A stretch of 64,000 nucleotides of DNA, from positions 579,642-643,641 of the forward strand of contig RPFO01000246.1 of NCBI GenBank assembly GCA_009746045.1, in the 5' to 3' direction. Of the stretch, positions 35,107 to 59,866 are shown one piece after another (the stretch's first letter is position 1; every line of letters begins with the position of its first letter). The notes below the pieces were generated by a model. The model was not told the origin of the DNA, did not search any database, and saw only the letters and a list, made by a program, of their open reading frames with translations. The translations under genes were made by a program, and so were the position numbers. Source of the DNA: Mesostigma viride (lineage: Eukaryota > Streptophyta > Mesostigmatophyceae > Mesostigmatales > Mesostigmataceae).

Positions 35107-35485
35107 GAGTTACAATTTTTAGTGTTTGTATCCCATCCTAACTAAAAAATCTATCTACAAAACCAACCCCAGGGTCAACTCATTGAGGAAAGGGGTCTAT
35201 CATCCATTATAAGGGTGTCACCGCGCACACTCACCGTACCCCCCTGAGGGGGGGGCTATTTATAGAGCAGGGGGGGCTAGCACTGGGACCACCCACTATA
35301 CCCCCAGGTGGGCCCTAATATGGTTATGCTTGGTTCCTAGTATGGTCTAGAAAAAATAATTAGGCTGAATGGGGGCACGTGTGGCATACTGTGCAACTCG
35401 TGACTCATTTTAGTCACGAGTCAAAGACGGTTGAGGGGCTAGGAGGCGTACATGTACATGGCCACGGTCTATCTATTCTACACTA

Positions 35486-36907
35486 CTACTGCTGTATTCC
35501 CCTAAGCTGGGGCGTCTGGAGTCGCTGGGGCCGCGGGGGGGGGGGTGTCGCCTGCCAGGGCTTGTGGCCGACGTAGATGGCCGCCCCCTTCCAGTACACC
35601 GGCTGGCCCGCCTTGGTCTGCCGGAGCTGCAGGTAGGTCGGCCATAGCTCCCGTCGCCGTTGTTGCTGCGCCAGGGTCAGGTCGTCATCAAGGGTGAAGA
35701 GAGTCTTCTCGAGCCGCTTGCGGCGTCTGAGAAAAGAAATCTTGTCCGCCGGGGTCTTAAAGGTGAGAAGGAGCGGGGGCGGCCCTGCCTTACCCCGCGC
35801 GCGGGGAAGGCGGTGGGCGGCCAGCTCGATCTCACCAGTAAGGCCCATGCGATCAAGGATTTCTCTCTCAAAAGCACGTGCAAGCTTCTCGGAATTCTCA
35901 CCTTCCTCCATCTTGAGATTCTTGACAATGACGTTAAGGCTGCGCTTGGCGAGCTCGGCCTCCTCGCGGAGGTCAAGCGTCTGCCGCTGGAGCTGTGCTG
36001 CGACGGCGGAGGTGGTGGAGGTGGTGTGCTGCTTAAGCATGTCCGCCCAGGTCGTGATGGGAGGAGCATCGCCGGCCAGGCCAGCAGGGGCTGGCTTGGT
36101 GGCAATGTCCTTCACCGCCTGGGCGGTGAGGCCGGCGGTGTTCTGCAGGACCTCGATGGCGATTGCGTTGTCTTTAAGACGCTGGTCGATTTCACGGAGC
36201 TGGGCGGTGATGGCGTCGGAGGTGGGGGTGGTGGCGGTGGAGGAGGCGAGGAGGGTGGCGGTGGCGGTGGGGATGGTGGGGAGCTCAGCAGCCAGCGTGC
36301 GCACATTGGCAGCAATGGGCGACACGTGCTGTGAGAAGGCGTCGTGGAGGTGGCGGAGGAATTAGGTGGATTCGGTAACGGGGCAGGGTTGCAAAAGGTC
36401 GAAGGCCGAGCGCTGAGTGATGGTAAAGAGAGCTGCGAGCTGAAGGCGGGGGCGAGGCCAGCCGGCCATATTGGCCGAGGTAGGGGCGTCAGCTGGGCGG
36501 TCGGAAAACCGGCCGTCAGCTCCGTTGCGGAAAAGGTGGGTTCTGGAATGGAACTGCTCGCACAGGGCCAGCAGTGAGGCGTGGGACCCGTAAAACACGA
36601 GCTCCAGTAACTTGGAGCAATGTATTTCGAAAAAGGCAAGCCTGTTGATGTCGAAGGTGGCAAAAAGCCGATCAACGTCAAAATCTCGCTCAGACCAGCC
36701 AGGTTCGTCTGAGCGACTGCGCTTGGGATCAGGCGAGGCTGAGGGCGAGGCAGGAAGCCCGGGAGGGTGCTGGGCGACTACCAGTGCGCGACTAGTGTCA
36801 CTGCCGCCTGCCGGACCTGATGGCGAAGCTGCAGCCGGAGCTGCAGACGTATTTTCATTGCCGAGCGCAGCCGTCAGGCTGCGTTGCGTCGATGGGCGTT
36901 TGCTCAT
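35486..36907 (-). pseudogene. LINE ORF1 (L1 ORF1p-like RNA-binding protein), one internal stop
   Basis: The frame from ATG 36907 runs 181 codons to a TAA (36364-36362), then continues in the same frame to 35486, so a single nonsense codon splits an otherwise intact ORF of about 473 codons. The N-terminal part is Ser/Pro/Arg-rich (MSKRPSTQRSL; PDPKRSRSDEP). A helical segment with IDQRLKDNAIAIEVLQ precedes LNVIVKNLKMEEGENSEKLA, and then come PLLLTFKTPADKISFLRRRK, DDDLTLAQQQRRRELWP and VYWKGAAIYVG. These correspond to the coiled coil, RRM and C-terminal domain of L1-type ORF1 proteins, which coat LINE RNA. Confidence 0.8.
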
Positions 36908-37829
36908 CGTATATTGCGTAATAGCGTCGGAAAATTATATCAGCATGTGCGTCTTAGAAAGACGAAGCGATTGTGATATTCACGACTAAATTCGGTGCTC
37001 AAACGTGAAAGTTATGAGCTCCGCCGTCAGCCATGGCTACCTCGTGGCTCGTGGCTAGAGAGGAGACACACGATGTGCAATGCAAAAGGCAACGAGCTCC
37101 TCCGCCCGGTAGCTATGGTCGCCATGCATCTGCTAGCCATGTACCAAGGAGACAACCAGCGCAGGCCAGAAATCGGGAGAATCCAGACCATGGTAGCTCG
37201 AGCCTGCCGTTATCTTTTCCGCGTTTTCGAGTCGTTCAGGATGATGAAGATGAATGGTGATGGAGATGTGTATCCTTGTGCATTGAAATTATGGCTGGCT
37301 TACGTGTAGAGCGACTAGATGACCTAGACGGTGGGGCCGGAAACAGCATGCTTGATCAGGGCGTGTGTTTCGAGCCTAACTGGCCGGGAGTGTCTAGTGG
37401 TGAGCACCATTGCTGCGATCGCTCTCCCACCATTTACGAGGAAATACCCGCAAATGGAAAACCACTGGAAAGGTCTAGCTAGTCAGTCATCACGTTAGCC
37501 ATGCCATGATTCCAAACGTCCAAGAACTGCACACGGTGCAAAGGCAAAAAGCCGGAGGACGGCACTTTCAAATGTGCGGCGGGAACCAAAAGCCCACGGA
37601 TGCCAGAAAACATCGTGTTGCGGCAGCGACGCGACGATGTACGTACGTTGAAAGTCGCGAGGGCCAAGGATGCCTGTTAATTGGCCCAACAGGGGAGAAA
37701 GACGATGGGGGATGGGGGTGGATGCAGCTAGCGGAAGGTGGGGGTGGGGATGGAACGGAGGGGAGGGAGGGGGATGGAATAGTGCTTTTCATCGCATGGA
37801 GCTTGTTGTCCTGCAGGCGTACTTACTTA

Positions 37830-37967
37830 CTTATCGCTTCGGGAAAATATATCAGCGCCAAGTAGAAAGACGAAGCGATTGTGATATTCACTGCCGAATT
37901 GGGTGCCCAAACGTGAAACTTATGAGCTCCGCCGTCAGCCATGGCTATCGCGTGGCTCGTGGCTGGG
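37830..37967 (-). mobile_element. 5'-leader-only copy of the ORF1-only LINE derivative
   Basis: These 138 bases match the leader of copies A and B (GAAAGACGAAGCGATTGTGA, ATTCAC, CTCCGCCGTCAGCCATGGCT, CGTGGCTCGTGGC) and end at the same outer position. No ORF1 or 3' part follows. LINE copies normally lose the 5' end, not keep only it. Confidence 0.7.
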
Positions 37968-38159
37968 AATCATGGTGTGCCCATACCTGTCCTGTGGATG
38001 ATAACAATTTTTTTTTAAAGTTGCGATTCTTGTTGTGATACTGCGGGTGCCCCCTGTAGCTATGCATGCCTCTCGCCTAGCACTGCTTGTCGTTGCTCAC
38101 GTCTCCATAGCAATGTAATGCTCACATGGGTCGTATTGCACCCACAGGGGATGCCCCGG

Positions 38160-38325
38160 ATCATTTAGTTAGCCGGGTCTGATTGAGCACCCTGTGGCAT
38201 GAGGGAAGGGGGGGGTCTCTGCCCCCTGCCCGTTGTGCACACTCAGGGATTGAAAGCACTCTGCCGATGCACCGTGAATCCCCAACGGGAGCACCTATTT
38301 AATCAATTAATTACGAACTCCTTAC
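38160..38325 (+). mobile_element. Solo LINE 3' end
   Basis: It ends in CCGTGAATCCCCAACGGGAG, where TCCC-CAAC-GGGA forms the terminal hairpin, followed by an imperfect AATT tail (TTTAATCAATTAATTA). The orientation is plus. It is severely 5'-truncated and no coding part remains. Confidence 0.55.
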
Positions 38326-40404
38326 CCTTAGTCCAACATTGCCTATGCCTCACCATATCCCAGCAGTGACCTCTTGATGATACAAGCATCGCAGGACTAA
38401 ACCACACACACCTAACCCCAAAAAAGTCAGTAACGTTTTGGGAAGTCGCTGCACTAATTAATTACCGCTGAATTGGTCACTTGCACGTGTACGCAGGCAT
38501 GCATAATCCAGGGCACCACATTGTTTATTGGGCCATGCACTGCTTGCAGGAATCCTGGGGAATACTTAGAAGGGTGTGGCTTCCCAGGCCATACGGAGTT
38601 TGACGTGAGCAAATTTTGTACCCGAATACATTATAATGCACCAGAATGCATTTCAGCTCATGATGACTACGGCTTCGCAAGGCAACCCCTTTAAGGGGGT
38701 TGGATTAGGAAAAAGTTTGAGATGGGCTACATGAATGGTAGGGGCTGCCGCTAGCTTGAAAGTGCACAACCAGGATAGCACCCTTTTACATGGCCAGGCT
38801 TGCTCGAAACCATTGCAAACGTGGCAAGCGGGTCGGGTCTACGTGAAACTTCCCCAGGCGTATAAAGGTAGCTAAATACATGACGAGGATAAAAATGCGG
38901 TTCGATTCCAGCCCGCGTTTTGTATCTTTCGGGAGAAAATGCAGGACAGGACGTCGTGCGCCTAGATTTTCTAGACAGCAAGATCCCAATCGTGGGGACT
39001 CGCACGAATGTCAAGCATAAGTGCTGATGTCCACCACCGCGCGCCACTGCTTCTGCCAGTTTTCGAGCAGCCCAAATATCTTTGACGAAAGCCATGGGCG
39101 AGGGAAAGAAATGCCGTGCGTGGCCAGGCTAACGCTTGTAGTTCTCACGATCTTGCCTATCCGCGTAAGCTAGCGGTGAAATTGCTCCACGGGTCTAGGA
39201 AGGTCTGCCAGCTGTGTCAGGAAACAACCAATCTCTTCTGCCGGTGAACTTAACTTGTTGGAAAGCCATGGCTTTGCAGGCTAGGTGCTTCGACGCTGAA
39301 CGCTAAGAATGCCGGATCCATAAATATGAGTCAAACATACCATTACCAATATCGCGCGCACCAGAAACATCAGCAATTAGATCATAACGCACCACATCTC
39401 CCGCGCGGATTCTTAATTAATGTCTGAACGCAATGCCTTTGTGTGCACTTACGCACTAACCAGCATGGCATTATCTCTTGGACTGACTACTGAAGTAGTT
39501 TTCTCGCTGGAAGTGTTGAATCCTCCGAGGGTCACCATCCTCATACCTCATGCCACAACTATGTGTCGAGCCCAAGTGACAGTAGCATTGTGCCTCATAC
39601 CAGACGATAGCGAACACAGCAGCTACATGCGCAGTCATGCCACCAATCTTTAGAAACAGCTAACTGAGAGCGCGCGGTGGACTAGTGGGTATGCCAACGG
39701 CTAGCTGTGCGGTCCACTTTTCACGGCTCGTATTGGAGGACGTGAAGCGTACCGCGACGGCGGTAATGTACGAGTGTACGGTAGTCCAATGAGCTTCGTC
39801 CTTCCGCCTCTTTGGGCTATCGGGACTGGGCAGCGACAATTTCGGTGGGTCTCGCCTGCATGGAATACTTGGCTGCCAGCGCGCATGGATGAAATGCGAT
39901 ATGGCTACCATAGCTGACACCGAAGTGAGTGGTTCCGGTTCCGATAAAACGTTGCCGGGCTTTGTACAACGTAAGTTAAGAATCGAGGGGTCAAGTAAAG
40001 CACGTAAATGGGCTGCGAAATAGGTAGTGTGGTCGCGGGGTTGCCAGGACATTCTGACTTCCCAGCATCTGCGATGAAGGGGTTGTGGCCAACTAGTTTT
40101 GTGCATTTTATTTTTTAACTAGTTGTCTGCAAATCCCGCCGCTGAAATAATTTATATCTGCCCCTGTTTGACTGGTGCTGGAGCTTGAGCACCACAAGAG
40201 ATTGAGGTTGGGGGGCTGTAAGGATCGGGACAGCCCCGCCATTTCTTGCATCGTCAAGCAGAAGATATGCAGAGCCGTGCCCATATACCGAGCTGGTGTG
40301 GGAAATGCCTCATCTCGCGAGGTGCCCTGTAGCATTTCAAACCTTCTTTGTGCCTGACCGCGGGCAGGACAGCTGCCAGCGAGGCCCGAGTTCACGCTGG
40401 AGCA

Positions 40405-54345
<13,941 letters not shown>

Positions 54346-54467
54346 GAAAGCCAGATGCCATGCTCTCGCGCTGGGGGTGGGAGGCCCGGGGGTAAGGGCT
54401 TTCTGTGAAAAGTCGTGGCAGCGCTTGGTAAAGGCGTTATGGACAGCGCTTAACAGTTTGTTGTAGT

Positions 54468-54472
54468 TGTAA
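54468..54472 (+). terminator. TGTAA poly(A)-type signal of the coiled-coil gene
   Basis: TGTAA is the usual chlorophyte near-upstream poly(A) element. It lies 123 bases after the TAG at 54345, a reasonable 3' UTR length. Confidence 0.55.
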
Positions 54473-55049
54473 ACCGGTGGTGCACATTTTGCGGGCTAGG
54501 CTATTGGCAAAGTTGAAACTGCCCATCACGTATACAAGGTATTCTACCCTCATCTTGATGGGCTTGGGCAAACGCATCAGCCTTTTTTTGCAGAGGATAC
54601 TTTTACCGAGTTATTTATTGTACAGAACTGGATGATCGTGGTTTTTCATGCAGTAGGGAATGTCTGGGAACAATAAGCCCGGCATTGAGGGTAGCCTGTC
54701 TGTCTGTCCGACAGACAATGGTACACCTCGTTCAGTGTCGTCAGGGCTAAGTAGAGTTACATGGTTAGTGTAGTCAAGATGACCGTCCTTGGCATGCTTC
54801 AATGACGTGCGACTGTGCACAGTCTATCAAGTTTAGGGAACTTAGGTTTACTTCATGTAAAACTAACTGTTATTGGAATCCAAGTCTAATCTGCTTCGCA
54901 TGGCACGTAAAGTTCTGTCCCATGATCTGCATATCAAGGAGATAAGCTGTCCCATGATCTGCATATGCATGTAATTACTGGCTGGCCGGCGGTGGGGGCC
55001 CTCATGCTTGCAGTTCCATCTAGATCTTAACGAGTCAACGTAATCTAAA
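54473..55049. other. Intergenic, nothing recognised
   Basis: No frame with a motif was seen. The direct repeat CCCATGATCTGCATAT at about 54919 and 54951 is the only structure noticed. Confidence 0.5.
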
Positions 55050-55439
55050 TCAATATTCATCTATAGCTTTGAGGCTGCCGCCGACTTGGCTGCGGGGTAC
55101 CTGGCCCCAGCGGCACGCCCTTGGCTGGCTGGGACCCGCCTCATAGCCCTCCTGAAAGACGACGCCCCCCCGCCTTCCATGGCCGCGTTCGTCCCATTGC
55201 TTGCAGCGGCGCGTTGTGAGCCTAGGGATGGCCGAGGCCGGCGGGGCCACGCAATGGGGGCAGGCCCAAGGGCCCGGGGATCGAGGCAGCCGGAAGAGGG
55301 GCGGGACCAAGCAGCCCGTGTGCCAGCCGCGTTGGCACGAATCACACACAAGGAGGTGGGGGGCATCCTCACCGCTGTTGTGGCAGACCTCACACACAAT
55401 CGAGAGTGGCACGAGGGCGCCACGACCGCCGTCATCCAG
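55050..55439 (-). pseudogene. PHD-finger frame interrupted by a 4.4-kb insertion
   Basis: The minus-strand frame reads CEVCHNSGEDAPHLLVCDSC, then GWHTGC and WACPHC, a complete Cys4-His-Cys3 PHD finger, a histone-tail-binding type of module. Upstream in the same frame the sequence is cut at 55437-55439 and resumes at 59830 (RITAQLQEMGDLDDG then GRGALVPLSIV), so removing the insertion restores a continuous frame back to a TAG near 59866. The C-terminal tail ends at 55050. PHD fingers occur both in chromatin proteins and in some retroelement proteins; I cannot say which this was. Confidence 0.7.
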
Positions 55440-55789
55440 TGAACGCCATTACGCCATATAATACGGTAAATACGCCGTATTATACAATTGATACGGCGGG
55501 GTTTGGCGTACTAACGTACTAGAAATACGCGTATTGCGTTCTCAACGCAAATACGGCGCATAATACGTATTTTCGCGTATTATACGGCGCCCGGCACCGG
55601 AATTTGGCGCCAGAGCTAGTTTTGGCGTAGCTCATGCAGCCGACAGCCTTGCGCGCCAAAAGTAACCGCCGCTACCGAAGCTGAGGCCTGAGGCCGAACA
55701 CTAAACATGCATAAGGTGCTGCTGCCTGTGTACCGGGCAGTTTGATAGCACAGTGCTGGCATTTACTAGCTGCATGGACTAGTAGAGCG

Positions 55790-56392
55790 ATGGCGCACGG
55801 TCGAGGCAAGGAACCTGACCTCGGAATAAACTACGATGACATGTCAGATACGGAGTACGAAGACGCCCGAGCACGACATCTTGCTAGCTTGGAGCTAGAT
55901 GATGATGCCGACAACAATGACGGTGGGGACGAGGAGCCTACTGGCCCCGACAACAGTGGGGACGAGGGGGATGGTGATGCAAAGCGGGACAAGGCTGCCG
56001 TTTGGGAGTTCGTCAAGAAGGAGCGCATTGTAGTGAACGGCCTGCTGACGAACAACTACAAGCAATCCTGCCTTCAGTGCGGCATTACCTGGAAAGGGAG
56101 CGCCACTAGGGCAAAGCTCCACATCGTGGACAAGCCTTGGTGCCGGGATGTGAAGCCTTGCCCCAATCCGCCGAAGGCATATAGGGCGTATTTGCAGGGG
56201 ATTCTCAGGGCCAAGGACCTGAAGAGGCGTGGCCAAGCGGACCACATGGAGCTCGTGACCAAGCGCCGGGCAGCGACTCAACTGGGATGGCCTCAGTCGT
56301 GGAGGGCAGCGCCTCTGAGTGGCACGACGCCCAGGTTGGCTCTTCACAACAGCACAGCTCGAGCAGACCTGAGGCGTCCGAGGAGGGCCTGA
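55790..56392 (+). pseudogene. hAT transposase N-terminal fragment (acidic leader plus BED-like finger)
   Basis: From ATG 55790, about 200 codons. An acidic leader (NYDDMSDTEYEDARARHLAS; DDDADNNDGGDEEP) is followed by AVWEFVKKERIVVNGLLTNN, then CLQCGITWKGSATRAKLHIV and WCRDVKPC. Cys-x2-Cys, His and Cys are in BED order, and VWEFV matches the usual aromatic start of that finger. The frame then degrades into a basic tail and a stop. The catalytic part is absent, probably replaced by the minisatellite and LINE insertions. Confidence 0.65.
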
Positions 56393-56499
56393 CCATGCCC
56401 GGCAGATGATGAAGCTGGATAAGCTGCAGCTGGACCTTGCACTGTGCAAGGGTTTTATTTCAGCTGGTATCCCTTTCAATGTCCTTAACAATGATGCAT

Positions 56500-57140
56500 T
56501 TCGTGCTGCATTGACATTGTATGTATGGCATGGTCAGTGGTGGCTGCCTGCATACATGTGTGGTCGTGGCATGCATGGTGCATGACATTGTATGTATATG
56601 GCATGGTGGTGGCTGCCTGCATGTCTCGAGAGCTTTAGATTGATAGGATTTTACATCTCATATGATGATGGATGACATTGTATGTATGGTATATGGTGGT
56701 GGCCGCCTGTATATGTGCTTATGGCATGGTGCATGACAGTGTATGGCATGCCGGTGGTTGCCTGCATGCATGTCTCAAGAGCTTTAATAGATAGATAGGA
56801 TTTTACATCTCATATGATGATGCATGACATTGTATGTATGGCATGGTGGTGGCTGCCCGCATATGTGTTTATGTATGGCATGGTGCATGCATGACAGTGT
56901 ATGGCATGCCGGTGGTTGCCTGCATGCATGTCTCAAGAGCTTTAGATAGATAGGATTTTACATCTCATATGATGATGCATGACGTTGTACATGTATGGCA
57001 TGGTCAGGTGGCTGCCTGCATATGTGTTTATGGCATGGTGCATGACAGTGTATGGCATGGTGGTTGCCTGCTGCAATGATGCATGTCTCAAGAACTTTAG
57101 ATAGATGGGATTTTACATCTCATATGATGATGCATGTTCA
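56500..57140. repeat. Degenerate tandem repeat of about 145-162 bp, four copies
   Basis: The landmark TTTTACATCTCATATGATGA recurs at about 56649, 56811, 56956 and 57111. Between landmarks lie GGTGGCTGCCTGCAT, CATGACAGTGTATGGCATG and GCATGTCTCAAGAGCTTTAG in the same order. It lies inside the hAT-like element. Confidence 0.8.
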
Positions 57141-57479
57141 TGGCATGGGTGGTGATGCTACCTGCATTTGTTTATTGCCATGTTGGTTTTGGCCTTTTGG
57201 GCTTCTGGGTGCATGGAGGAACTGGACCTTCTTGCCGTATGACTTAGCAATTAATTAATGGTTGTCATAATTAAGGAATAATAAAGAATCCTAAAGGTCA
57301 ATTAGCATTAATAAAATAATGTCATGGTGGCTGCCTGCAATTGTGTTTAGTAGGGCATGGTGCATGACATTGTATGCATGGAATAAAGATTAGTTCAATT
57401 ACAATTAAATGGGTGAGTATATATCACACTTCATGCAACTATGAGGATTTGTACGCTGATTTGCCCTGTGTTTCCCACA

Positions 57480-57924
57480 TTATTAGGCACAGGCGCCTGG
57501 GCCTAGCCGGGCACCTGGCCCGCACAGATCAGGTAGATACCTCAGATAGACTAGCTGGCACCAAGCCCGCCCAGCCTGGGCGATATGTCCTAACCTGGCG
57601 TGCCCCCGGCCGCGCGCGGCAGGGCCGCCACCCGTGAACATTTCGTGATAGACTCGGCATGGACATGTGCTACACTAGACGTGACGGGCTCACCCCCGGG
57701 CAGCCTCCTGGTTTGTCTGTACTATGGAGGCAGATGGTGCGCAAGGATAGATGGCAGTTAGTAATGAAGGAGACCACCCCCAAGCCTGTGGGGGCTCCGC
57801 GTGTGACCAAGTATGGCATTCATAGCGATTCGGGCCGCAGTGCCCACACCCCTGTAACTAGGACCTAGATCGCAACTATAGACAACCAAGTGAGTGTCAA
57901 TAGGCTATGACCAGTCTGCGTGCA
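57480..57924 (+). pseudogene. LINE ORF2 C-terminal fragment, plus strand
   Basis: It reads RRLGLAGHLARTDQVDTSDR, the same GHLAR-TDQVDT motif as at 30780 and 58370, then a Pro/Arg-rich tail to a stop. It ends in the (AATT)n tract at 57925-57942 that is also the tail of the opposite-strand LINE, so two LINE copies meet tail to tail. Confidence 0.65.
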
Positions 57925-59650
57925 TTAATTAATTAATTAGACTCGTGCTCCCGTTGGGGAGTCACGGAGCATTAACCCCGATGGATGGATGGATGGGTGC
58001 AAACATTCCTACCGGTCTAATCTATCTACATTGGCTACATACTACATCTATCTAACAACATTCTAACTACAACATCTAGCTAGGCAGCCGCACGCTGCCC
58101 TAGGGGGAGCTATCTAGCGTGCCTCCCGCGGGATTGCACACGCGGGCGCTTCCCCACTGGGGGGGGCTCGTTGTCCTCTATGACCTGGGCCCACTTGGCC
58201 TTGTCCATCATCTTCTTCCAAATCACGGAGAGGCCTAGGCCCCCCACTGATGTCCTCTACTAGCTGTTCTTTGAAGGTGCGGGCCTTGCGGCGTCTAACA
58301 TCACTGGGCCCAGTCCACGTCAGGAGGTGCCGGCCAGGCTGGGCTGGTCGCAGTCCTGCGGGGGGGCCACGTGAGGTGTCTACCTGGTTGGTGCGAGCTA
58401 GGTGCCCTACTAGCTGCAGGCGGCGTTGCTGGTGCTGGTGCTGGTGATATAGGGCATGCCCTGGTACAGGTCCTCATTGCGGACATGAGCAGCATATCCT
58501 ACTCTGAAAATGGAACGCAGCATGCTGGTGACCGCGCCGTCCAGCTTGCGGGCCAGGTCGGCGGTGAGGGTCCACGTCTCGGCGCCATACGTGAGAACAG
58601 GAAGGACGAGGACCTTGAACAGGTCCTGTTTCTCGATCTTGCCCAGGGGCTTGCGCCACAGGGCCCGGTACTGGCGTAAAGCGTGCCAGGCGAGGGAGAT
58701 GCGGTGGTCCACATCAACCTCGCAGCAGCCTGGGGAGCAGGCTGCCCAGCAGCTTAACGCGGTCCCGATACAGGACTCGAGAGCCGTCTAGGAGATAGAG
58801 GGGCGGCGCTGAGTTGGTGAGCCCAACCGCCAGGGCCTCTGTCTTCTTGCTGACCTCAAGCCCCACTGCACGGGCCTCGAGAGCCAGGCAGTCAAGCCAT
58901 GTCTGCACGTGCTCAGTGTCCTCGAAGAGGGTGGTGTCGTCTGCGTAAATGATGTCTGCTAGCCGAATCTCCGTGTCCGCACCGCCATGCCAGAATTTGT
59001 TAGCAACCTGCACTCCTGGTTCCCTGCCCACGATGCGGGCAAATCGCTTGCGCGCCTGAATTGATTACGTATTCGACAACAATAATGAACAGGTAGGGCG
59101 ACAGCACGCAGCCCTGCCACACACCCTTCTGTAAAGGGCATGGGGGCGTGGTCCCGTAAGAAGTGCGCACCGAAGTGGTGGACCCTTCATACAGGTTGCG
59201 GATGACAGCAATCAGGGGGCGGGGGATCCGGAACAACTCGAGGATGGCCCAAAGCGCAGGCCAGAAAACCGAATCGAAGGCTTTGATGAAGTCCACCAGC
59301 ACAAGGTGCAAAGGGGACTCACCAGGCTGAAGGCGTTGCAGTTCCTCCACCAGTCGGCGAGTAGCGAAGAGCGCCTGTACTGTGTTGCGACCTGAACGGA
59401 AGCCGTGCTGAGTCTCGCTGAGGTGACCGTCCAGGGCCGTGCGCAGGCGGTTCAGGATGAGCCGCATAAGAAGCTTGAGGGGGGCACTTTGAATGCACAC
59501 CCCTCTGTAGTTGCCGGGGTCGGCAGGCGACCCCTTGTTCTTGTACAGCATCGTGCGAAAACTGTGTTGCCAGGCCGCTGTGTGCATTGCATTGGTATTC
59601 ATCAAGTTTGAGACATAAGCTAGAGTTTTTGAGAGGCACACCCATGGGAT
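57925..59650 (-). mobile_element. 5'-truncated LINE (minus strand) with RT region and 3' tail
   Basis: On the minus strand it begins near 59650 inside the RT domain, runs through a 3' UTR with ATCCATCCATCC, the hairpin CTCCC-CAAC-GGGAG, and ends in (AATT)n at 57942-57925. The endonuclease part is missing. It lies inside the hAT-like element, so it inserted after it. Confidence 0.75.
58250..59610 (-). pseudogene. LINE reverse transcriptase, at least two frameshifts
   Basis: In minus-strand order: MLYKNKGSPADPGNYRGVCI, ETQHGFRSGRNT, LVDFIKAFDSVFW (motif A with its catalytic Asp), LQKGVWQGCVLSPYLF (motif B), a frameshift near 59000-59031, then IIYADDTTLF (motif C, YADD), another shift near 58720, then LPVLTYGAETWTLTADLARK and, further left, GHLARTNQVDTS. 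These are the fingers, palm and post-palm signatures of a LINE ORF2 reverse transcriptase. The catalytic motifs are intact but the frameshifts make it non-functional. Confidence 0.88.
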
Positions 59651-59866
59651 AAACACCTTAGAATATTTTATCCTATTTGAAAAATGAAAATCCACTTTTC
59701 CGGTCAAAAAACCATGCACTTTTTGAGCTTTTGGCGTATAATACGCGTATAATACGAAATACGCAATACGCCGAGGTTTTGCCGTATTGCCGTATTGCCG
59801 TATTGGCTCACACTGCATGCCGTCATCCAGGTCGCCCATCTCCTGCAGTTGCGCCGTGATGCGCTA

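Larger units (their letters stand above)
32582..35438 (+). mobile_element. piggyBac-like element with CTAG target duplication
   Basis: The ends read CCCCTAAACCGTC (left) and CCCCTCAACCGTC (right, inverted): 13 bases with one mismatch. CTAG lies directly outside both ends (32578-32581, 35439-35442). Copy B of the host LINE derivative shows the unoccupied site as GCCTGTAGTAGGCGGG, which fixes the boundaries and the 4-bp duplication. The element carries a broken transposase gene with piggyBac-type N-terminal and C-terminal cysteine-rich segments. Most piggyBac elements use TTAA, so CTAG is unusual. Confidence 0.82.
32195..37063 (-). mobile_element. ORF1-only LINE derivative, copy A (contains a later DNA transposon)
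   Basis: On the minus strand the element starts at the right with a 5' leader (36908-37063), then ORF1 (36907-35486), a 3' UTR and an (AATTC)n tail at 32195-32214. The 3' UTR is split by a 2.86-kb insertion at 32582-35438. Excluding that insertion the element is about 2.0 kb and has no reverse-transcriptase frame. AGACACACGAT flanks both ends (32184-32194 and 37064-37074), an 11-bp target duplication typical of target-primed insertion. Copy B at 60511-62524 has the same order without the insertion. Confidence 0.82.
37064..40404. other. Gene-poor interval between mobile-element cluster and the coiled-coil gene
   Basis: Apart from the LINE fragments listed at 37830-37967 and 38160-38325, I see no domain-bearing frame, RNA gene or long repeat. 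Open frames of 60-150 codons on both strands (for example 39660-40106 minus) have no recognisable motif and no splice support. The promoter and 5' UTR of the gene starting at 40405 should lie at its right end, but I see no TATA box I would defend. Confidence 0.5.
55437..59815 (+). mobile_element. hAT-like element carrying nested LINE copies
   Basis: The left end CAGTGAACGCCATTACGCC and the inverted right end CAGTGTGAGCCAATACGGC are similar and start with the hAT-typical CAGTG. A direct repeat GCCGTCATCCAG flanks the element (55428-55439 and 59819-59830). The true duplication is probably the 8-9 bases before CAG, with three or four filler bases on the right. Both ends are rich in AATACG/CGTATT motifs, as in the element at 51180. 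The contents are a BED-finger transposase fragment, a minisatellite, and two LINE pieces. Confidence 0.68.

Noticed and set aside
35486-36681. Plus-strand and alternative minus frames rich in Gly or Pro opposite LINE ORF1
   Set aside because: Shadows of the ORF1 frame, which is the one with conserved domains shared by both copies.
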